Assembly: GCA_009781815.1 (NCBI GenBank)
Contig: WQVB01000092.1
Span: forward strand, 1 to 5,369
Direction of reading: 5' to 3'
Source of the DNA: Defluviitaleaceae bacterium
Lineage (GTDB): Bacteria > Bacillota > Clostridia > Lachnospirales > WRAX01
DNA length: 5,369 nt
Position numbers and translations under genes: made by a program. Positions 1 to 3,557 of the stretch are shown in pieces. The notes beneath the pieces are model-generated. The model saw nothing but the letters and a program-made list of their open reading frames with translations, searched no databases and was not told where the DNA came from. Each line of letters begins with the position of its first letter. Positions within the stretch are counted from its first letter, which is position 1.

Positions 1-1
1 G

Positions 2-595
2 GTGCCTTTTGCCCTTGCAACTATAGCTGAACACGTAGGCGATATGGTAGCTTTAAGCTCCATCACAGGTGAAGATTTTGTTGAAAAGCCAGGCCTTGCC
101 CGCACACTAATTGGTGATGGTGTAGCCTCTATGTTCTCAGGCCTTATAGGCGGCCCAGCAAGCACAACCTACGGCGAAAACGTAGGCGTTGTAGCCCTTA
201 CAAAAGTTTTCAACCCACGTGTGGTTCAAATAGCTGCTATCTTCGCAGTTATCTTAGGCTTCTCCCCTCTATTTGAGGTTATCATCCGCACTATACCTGA
301 TGCTATCATAGGCGGTGCGTCTTTCATGCTATATGGTATGATAGCAGCTGTTGGTATACGTAACCTTGTTGAAGCTAGAATCGACATGGCGAAGACGAAA
401 AACCTTACAATCATAGCGGTTATGTTAGTAACTGGTCTTGGTATGCGTTTTGCAGCACCGATCTTCCTCACCATAGGCGACCTTCAAGTGCCAATGGCTA
501 GAATGGGTCTTGCCATTGCCGTGGTGTTGGGTATTATCTTAAACGCCATCTTGCCTGATGAAGATAAAAAGAAGAGGCCGTCTAATCCCTCGTAA
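2..595 (+). CDS. uraA: Uracil/xanthine permease (UraA/PyrP family), C-terminal part; 5' end outside window
   Basis: This is the last 197 codons of a nucleobase:cation symporter of the NCS2 family, which imports uracil (or another nucleobase) across the cytoplasmic membrane for pyrimidine salvage. Two family signatures are visible: AEHVGD near the window start and GGPASTTYGENVGV at about residues 50-63 of the visible part. The two glutamates E10 and E59 are 49 residues apart, the same distance as the substrate-binding Glu241 and Glu290 of E. coli UraA, so I equate them. The position of UraA His245 is Asp here, which I recall as usual in Gram-positive members. Several hydrophobic membrane segments follow, and the protein ends in a short charged tail (DEDKKKRPSNPS). 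Family members are about 420 residues, so roughly half is missing to the left. The GTG at position 2 is an internal codon, not a start. The stop codon lies inside the end of the convergent YkvI gene. Uracil versus xanthine specificity cannot be settled from this part. Confidence 0.92.
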   Translation: MPFALATIAEHVGDMVALSSITGEDFVEKPGLARTLIGDGVASMFSGLIGGPASTTYGENVGVVALTKVFNPRVVQIAAIFAVILGFSPLFEVIIRTIPDAIIGGASFMLYGMIAAVGIRNLVEARIDMAKTKNLTIIAVMLVTGLGMRFAAPIFLTIGDLQVPMARMGLAIAVVLGIILNAILPDEDKKKRPSNPS

Positions 596-1631
596 AACCC
601 TTAATAATTATAGCAACAACAATAAACAGCCCTAAAAAGCCAAAAATAGGGTATACCACAGCAACCATATTAGAAAAGCCTAAGTGAGCCGCTATTATAG
701 CAGCCACCATCACCAAAAGCTTTATAATCGTCATCCCGTGCTTGACGCGGGATCTAAAGCTAATAGCAACTTTTTTAGCAGACACCCAAGCCACCAATGC
801 ATATGCGTTGGTGGCTGCTGTGGTAAAAATGGCAATAAACAGCAACACAGCGTACCCATAGCCGATAACCACGCCAAATTGCTGCCCCAGCACAAGCATG
901 GGCAGCTGTGCGTTAGACACCGCACCTATATGCAACATCAAAGTCAAGGCTAAAACAAGCCCCACGACGGCAATAGACGCCCCAGCAAAAAACGACGACA
1001 GCATGGCTGTTTTTTTATTTATAACCAAAACGGACATGGTGGCAAGCACCGCAATGGTGGTTATCATGTTGTAGGAGGCATAAAGCACGGCAGATATGGG
1101 CCACATGGCGTTGTTGTTCATAAGGGCGATGGCGGGTGTTGCGTCTTGAAAAATCGAATATACCCCCAAAGCGACAGCACCAACCAACAAAAGGGGTGTG
1201 GCTATAACGTTTATCTCTACAATTCCCTTCATGTCAAACATAATAACAATAAAACAAAGCAACGCCAGCAAAACAACCCCCATGGTAAAGGGCAGCCCAA
1301 GCACCTCTTGCCCCATAGCCCCAGCACCAGCCAGCATAGCGGCAACAATAACAAAAATAAATTTGCCAGTTATAAGGTCTAAAACCCACCCAAGGCGAGG
1401 CCCAAAGATGTAAAGCATAAAGCTTTTATAATCCCTTATATTTTGCTTTAGGCATATTTTCATAACACTATAGCCGCACAGCCCCAATATAAGGGCAGAG
1501 AGCAAAATGCCCAAAAGCCCCAGCTCCCCAAAACGTAAAAAGAAGCTTAAATGCTCTTGCCCAGAGGCAAAGCCCGCCCCGAATATTAACCCAACAAAAA
1601 CACAGGCGATTTTTATAATGTTTTTTCTCAT
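582..1631 (-). CDS. ykvI: YkvI-like integral membrane protein (LeuT-fold transporter-like)
   Basis: The 349-residue protein is almost entirely hydrophobic, with about ten membrane segments. Near the N-terminus it carries GAGFASGQE in the first segment (residues about 18-26), the hallmark of the YkvI group (COG3949 as I recall). The group is distantly related to the LeuT/APC transporter fold; its substrate is not established. A second family-like stretch is LYASYNM in the sixth segment (about residues 183-189). I chose the ATG at 1631 because GGAGG lies 10 nt upstream (1642-1646). An in-frame ATG at 1655 would add eight residues (MTNGGWRR) but has no good ribosome binding site and would place that GGAGG inside the gene. 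The 3' end overlaps the convergent permease gene by 14 bp. One oddity: the nine codons at 729-755 (RSRVKHGMT, in the loop before the ninth segment) match the palindromic repeat family found elsewhere in the window. Confidence 0.85.
   Translation of the reverse strand: MRKNIIKIACVFVGLIFGAGFASGQEHLSFFLRFGELGLLGILLSALILGLCGYSVMKICLKQNIRDYKSFMLYIFGPRLGWVLDLITGKFIFVIVAAMLAGAGAMGQEVLGLPFTMGVVLLALLCFIVIMFDMKGIVEINVIATPLLLVGAVALGVYSIFQDATPAIALMNNNAMWPISAVLYASYNMITTIAVLATMSVLVINKKTAMLSSFFAGASIAVVGLVLALTLMLHIGAVSNAQLPMLVLGQQFGVVIGYGYAVLLFIAIFTTAATNAYALVAWVSAKKVAISFRSRVKHGMTIIKLLVMVAAIIAAHLGFSNMVAVVYPIFGFLGLFIVVAIIIKGFTRD
729..755 (-). repeat. Solo 27-bp palindromic repeat embedded in frame in the YkvI gene
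   Basis: On the minus strand the sequence reads AGATCCCGCG, then loop TCAAG, then CACGGGATGACG. This is the same scaffold as the four arms of the two composite elements: AGAT, stem, TCAAG, stem, ATGACG. The 8-bp arms pair except at one position, which is a G-T type mismatch on the + strand and C-A in the mRNA sense. It is exactly nine codons and encodes RSRVKHGMT, a basic peptide in the loop between two membrane helices. Whether it arrived by insertion or is coincidence needs comparison with orthologues lacking it. Confidence 0.7.
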
Positions 1632-1641
1632 TCTACGCCAA

Positions 1642-1646
1642 CCTCC
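1642..1646 (-). promoter_or_regulatory. Ribosome binding site that fixes the YkvI start
   Basis: On the minus strand GGAGG sits 10 nt before the ATG at 1631. It lies downstream of the alternative ATG at 1655, so it supports the shorter protein. Confidence 0.6.
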
Positions 1647-1731
1647 GTTTGTCATTCTATGTTTATGCTATTCCACTTTTCTACTCCCCTTACTGTCATT
1701 AGACCTGTAACGAAGCACCTTCACCACACCT

Positions 1732-1753
1732 AAGTCGTCATCAAGTCGTCATC
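1732..1753 (+). repeat. 11-bp tandem duplication at the left edge of inverted-repeat element 1
   Basis: The 11-mer AAGTCGTCATC occurs twice head to tail (1732-1742 and 1743-1753). The second copy runs into the left hairpin of element 1. The opposite edge has only one inverted copy (GATGACGACTT, about 1838-1848). Confidence 0.85.
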
Positions 1754-1844
1754 CTGAGCTTGACTCAGGATCTATGTGGGATAGTGCATACCCAACTAGG
1801 ACTGCCCTTCTCCAATTAGATCCTGAGTCAAGCTCAGGATGACG
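1747..1844 (-). repeat. REPIN-like composite element 1: two inverted palindromic hairpins around a 44-bp spacer
   Basis: Left unit 1747-1773 and right unit 1818-1844 are exact reverse complements of each other. Each is itself a perfect hairpin: arms ATCCTGAG and CTCAGGAT around a 5-nt loop (CTTGA or TCAAG), flanked by CGTC on the outside and TCT on the inside. The 44-bp spacer (1774-1817), read on the minus strand, begins AATTGGAGAAGGGCAG and ends CCACAT, and aligns with the spacer of element 2 on the plus strand. The two elements are therefore the same unit in opposite orientations. The outer inverted symmetry extends further here (CCTAAGTCGTCATC on the left against GATGACGACTTAGG on the right). 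I see no open reading frame with family character and no T-tract that would make it an intrinsic terminator. It sits between two divergent genes. I call it a non-autonomous mobile repeat by inference. Confidence 0.8.
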
Positions 1845-1865
1845 ACTTAGGGGTGCGAGATGCCC

Positions 1866-1893
1866 TTGCAACCATCTGCTATGTAAATATATG
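1866..1893 (+). promoter_or_regulatory. Weak candidate promoter for the YgjP-like gene
   Basis: TTGCAA (1866-1871) and TATATG (1888-1893) are separated by 16 bp. Transcription from here would start near 1900, downstream of the possible ATG at 1891, which agrees with translation starting at 1921. The -10 matches the consensus at only four of six positions. Confidence 0.25.
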
Positions 1894-1920
1894 AAAAAAG
1901 AAAGACGAGTAGGACAAATG

Positions 1921-2589
1921 ATGAAATATAAGCTGACAAGGTCTAAACGCAAGACCATAGGCATCTACATCAAAAATGGTGAAATTCAAGTGAGAGCACC
2001 TTTTAGATGCCTTCAAAAAGATATTGATGTCTTTGTATTTTCCAAACAAGGTTGGATAAACGAAAAGCTAGCCCTTTCTAAAATGCAAGTAGAGCAAAAG
2101 GAGCTTTTCTCACTAAATTATGGCGACAGCATACCTTTTTGTGGCTCTTATTACCCCATCACATCTCGAGAAGGGGCAAACACACCTTTTGTGCTGCCTC
2201 CCGACCTCGATAACCAGCAAATAAAAGATGCCTGCATTAAAATCTACAAGCATCTTGCTAAGGTGCATATAAGCCAAAGGGCGGGGGAGTATGCTGCTAA
2301 AATGGATGCCCACCCCGCAAGCATCAAGATTAATAGTGCAAAAACTAGGTGGGGAAGTTGCTCCTCCAAAGGTAATGTTAACTTTAGCTGGCGGCTTATT
2401 ATGGCTGGCCACAAGGCTATCGACTATGTAATAATCCATGAGCTGGCACACCTAAAAGAGATGAACCACTCGCCAAGGTTTTGGGCCATTGTGGCAAGGT
2501 TTATGCCTGATTATAAAGAGGCCGTGGCAGCTTTGCGTAGTTTAGAGAAGAAACTGCACAGCCAAGATTGGAATTTGTCATCATCTTGA
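1921..2589 (+). CDS. ygjP: YgjP-like metal-dependent hydrolase (DUF45, SprT/M48-like zincin)
   Basis: This 222-residue protein belongs to the YgjP/DUF45 group of small zinc-metalloprotease-like proteins (COG1451 as I recall). The visible signature is HELAHLKEMNHSPRFW: the HExxH motif is H173, E174 and H177, with H183 a likely third metal ligand. Upstream is the group-typical block TRWGSCSSKGNVNFSWRL (about residues 142-159), and near the N-terminus SKRKTIGIYI and VRAP. There is no signal peptide or membrane segment, so it is probably cytoplasmic; the physiological substrate is not established for the family. I chose the ATG at 1921 because AGGA (1911-1914) is 6 nt upstream and the family's conserved region begins right after it. 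ATGs at 1918 and 1891 are in frame; the latter gives 232 residues but has no ribosome binding site. It is alone in its transcription unit on the left, divergent from the YkvI gene. Confidence 0.9.
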   Translation: MKYKLTRSKRKTIGIYIKNGEIQVRAPFRCLQKDIDVFVFSKQGWINEKLALSKMQVEQKELFSLNYGDSIPFCGSYYPITSREGANTPFVLPPDLDNQQIKDACIKIYKHLAKVHISQRAGEYAAKMDAHPASIKINSAKTRWGSCSSKGNVNFSWRLIMAGHKAIDYVIIHELAHLKEMNHSPRFWAIVARFMPDYKEAVAALRSLEKKLHSQDWNLSSS

Positions 2590-2611
2590 AATAGTTTTCG
2601 ACCAAAGTTTA

Positions 2612-2620
2612 TGATATAAT
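2612..2620 (+). promoter_or_regulatory. Extended -10 promoter for the small exported protein gene
   Basis: TGATATAAT fits the extended -10 pattern TGnTATAAT exactly (TATAAT at 2615-2620). The -35 region at the usual 17-bp spacing (TAGTTT, 2592-2597) is poor, as is common for extended -10 promoters. It lies 47 bp before the ATG at 2667, so this gene is probably transcribed separately from the YgjP-like gene. Confidence 0.65.
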
Positions 2621-2634
2621 ACTTATATATGCTT

Positions 2635-2659
2635 AAATTTTAGGATAAATTTTAGGAGG
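2635..2659 (+). repeat. 11-bp direct repeat ending in the ribosome binding site
   Basis: AAATTTTAGGA occurs at 2635-2645 and again at 2647-2657, a 12-bp period. The second copy leads into AGGAGG (2654-2659), which is 7 nt before the ATG at 2667 and is the functional ribosome binding site. The first copy duplicates part of the Shine-Dalgarno sequence in the leader. Confidence 0.75.
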
Positions 2660-2666
2660 AAATCAA

Positions 2667-3110
2667 ATGAAAAAAAATACGAAATTTTATAGAAAAACCA
2701 TATATACCTTCGCCACCACCACCGCCCTAGCTTTGGGAACTTTTTTGATTGCAAATGCGTCAAGTAACCCTGGGGGCGTTGAAGACCCTCTCGTTACAAG
2801 AAGCTACCTTTACCAATTGCTTGGCTCTACAAGTCAGCCTTTCATCTTCACCCCCGTTCAAGTTTTTGCTGGCCAAACCATAATAGGTGGTGAGGGCACA
2901 GAAATCATACTACGCTCTGGTCAAGGCCAAGCCCATGTGCCAGGCCCTGACGGCATTGTTAACATCACATCAGGGTTAGATATGCAACAAGGTGCATCTA
3001 TCACGGCTAATCACTTTCTCATAATCCCTAGGGCAGATGGCAGAGGCGTTTTTGCCTTGACCGATGCTTGGTTTTTGGTGAAGGGTGATTATGAAATAGT
3101 TACACGATAG
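2667..3110 (+). CDS. Small exported protein of unknown function with EDPLVTRSY and GGEGTEIILRSG motifs
   Basis: A 147-residue protein with a clear signal peptide: a basic N-terminus (MKKNTKFYRK), a hydrophobic core at about residues 11-29 and a likely cleavage after ANA (residue 31). The mature part begins with NPGGVEDPLVTRSYLYQLL (34-52). A domain of about 80 residues follows with GGEGTEIILRSG (74-85), ANHFLIIPRADGRG (114-127) and a final TDAWFLVKGDYEI (132-144). I recall this set of motifs in small exported proteins of Firmicutes, but I know no established function and none is assigned. There is no cysteine, no lipobox and no membrane anchor beyond the signal, so it is probably released or wall-associated. 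It has its own promoter (2612-2620) and an AGGAGG site 7 nt from the ATG. The next gene, 447 bp downstream, is also exported. The gene is complete. Confidence 0.85.
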   Translation: MKKNTKFYRKTIYTFATTTALALGTFLIANASSNPGGVEDPLVTRSYLYQLLGSTSQPFIFTPVQVFAGQTIIGGEGTEIILRSGQGQAHVPGPDGIVNITSGLDMQQGASITANHFLIIPRADGRGVFALTDAWFLVKGDYEIVTR

Positions 3111-3182
3111 CCTTTTTGTATTTAATATGTAAAGCGTTATACGTCGCCATCTCATACTCACGTCGTTCCATTTTACCCATCT

Positions 3183-3287
3183 ACCCCTGTAGGGAATGGA
3201 TTCATCCATTCCGCCATATTGGGGAAGGATTATTATCATAGCTAGGCACACAATTTCGGAATGGATAAATCCATTCCCTACAGGGTG
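3183..3287. repeat. REPIN-like element 3: inverted GTAG-plus-palindrome units around a 43-bp spacer
   Basis: Left unit 3183-3213 and right unit 3257-3287 are inverted copies that match at 28 of 29 core bases. Each holds a hairpin with arms GGAATGGA and TCCATTCC (left 3193-3212 with loop TTCA; right 3258-3277 with loop TAAA). GTAG abuts the palindrome on the outer left (3189-3192), and its complement CTAC lies on the outer right (3278-3281). The 3214-3256 spacer has no recognisable coding content. A conserved GTAG next to an imperfect palindrome is the described hallmark of many REP sequences recognised by RAYT transposases, and paired inverted REPs are called REPINs. Calling this one is inference from architecture. 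I see no target-site duplication. Confidence 0.75.
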
Positions 3288-3314
3288 AGGCATACCTTAT
3301 TGATCAGTATAGTG

Positions 3315-3341
3315 AGATTGCGGATCAAGTCCGCAATGACA
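3315..3341 (+). repeat. Solo palindromic hairpin, variant stem of the element 1/2 family
   Basis: Arms ATTGCGGA (3317-3324) and TCCGCAAT (3330-3337) pair perfectly around loop TCAAG, with AG before and GACA after. Loop, arm length and flanks equal those of the hairpins in elements 1 and 2, while the six inner stem bases differ on both sides in a compensating way. No second inverted copy is next to it, so it is either a solo unit or the remnant of a composite element. Confidence 0.75.
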
Positions 3342-3410
3342 ACGGGGAAGTTGTGTCTTTTGATACAAATCGGAATGACGTGTGCCCCATCATGACGTAT
3401 TCTCATAAAT

Positions 3411-3510
3411 AGTCATCCTGAGCTTGACTCAGGATCTAATTGGAGTAGGGCAGGCTTAATTGGGGTTGTGTGCTATCATACATAGATCCTGAGTCAAGCT
3501 CAGGATGACG
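3411..3510 (+). repeat. REPIN-like composite element 2, same unit as element 1 in opposite orientation
   Basis: Left unit 3411-3437 and right unit 3484-3510 are inverted copies of the ATCCTGAG/CTCAGGAT hairpin. The 46-bp spacer (3438-3483) starts AATTGGAGTAGGGCAG and ends ATACAT, matching the reverse complement of the element 1 spacer at most positions over its left part and at the right end. The arms are nearly identical between the two elements while the spacers have diverged and differ in length by 2 bp. It lies just upstream of the phosphodiester glycosidase gene. Flanks show no clear target-site duplication. Confidence 0.8.
3471..3479 (+). promoter_or_regulatory. Possible extended -10 promoter inside element 2 facing the glycosidase gene
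   Basis: TGCTATCAT fits TGnTATnAT with one deviation from TATAAT. It lies 78 bp before the ATG at 3558. No convincing -35 is seen 17 bp upstream. Transcripts from it would begin with the right-hand hairpin of element 2. The corresponding bases in element 1 do not keep the TG. Confidence 0.2.
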
Positions 3511-3557
3511 AGTAGGGAAAGTTAGCTTGGGATGACAACCATAAAGGAGAAATATTT

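Larger units (their letters stand above)
3111..3557 (+). other. Gene-free, repeat-dense intergenic region
   Basis: No credible coding sequence is present in these 447 bp. It holds a GTAG-type inverted-repeat element (3183-3287), a solo hairpin (3315-3341), composite element 2 (3411-3510), and what look like orphan right arms of the same hairpin family: CGGAATGACG at 3371-3380 and GGGATGACA at about 3529-3537. The ribosome binding site of the downstream gene (AAGGAG, 3544-3549) is at its right end. No hairpin is followed by a T-tract, so I cannot point to an intrinsic terminator for the upstream gene. Confidence 0.8.

Noticed and set aside
684..953. Plus-strand and minus-strand open frames inside the YkvI gene (including NRHPVLDAGS and LDPASSTG)
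   Set aside because: They are shadow frames of the membrane protein gene and of the embedded repeat; composition is unlike real proteins here.
1747..1844. Insertion sequence remnant with target-site duplication
   Set aside because: No transposase fragment is visible and the flanks show inverted symmetry, not a direct repeat.
1891..1920. ATG at 1891 as the start of the YgjP-like gene
   Set aside because: No ribosome binding site precedes it, and the family's conserved N-terminal region begins at the ATG at 1921, which has AGGA 6 nt upstream.
1749..1964. Minus-strand open frame of 71 codons containing SRHPELDSGS
   Set aside because: The peptide is the translation of the palindromic repeat, the frame spans the repeat element and the start of the YgjP-like gene, and there is no ribosome binding site or family similarity.
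2976..3293. Minus-strand 105-codon open frame
   Set aside because: It runs antisense to the exported protein gene and through element 3, with no ribosome binding site and no recognisable domain.
3183..3510. CRISPR array
   Set aside because: Repeats are paired in inverted orientation, belong to two unrelated families, spacers within one family are homologous to each other, and there is no regular series or cas gene.
3183..3510. Hairpins as rho-independent terminators of the small exported protein gene
   Set aside because: None of the stems is followed by a T-rich tract, and the nearest is over 70 bp past the stop codon; effects on transcript ends remain possible but are not shown.
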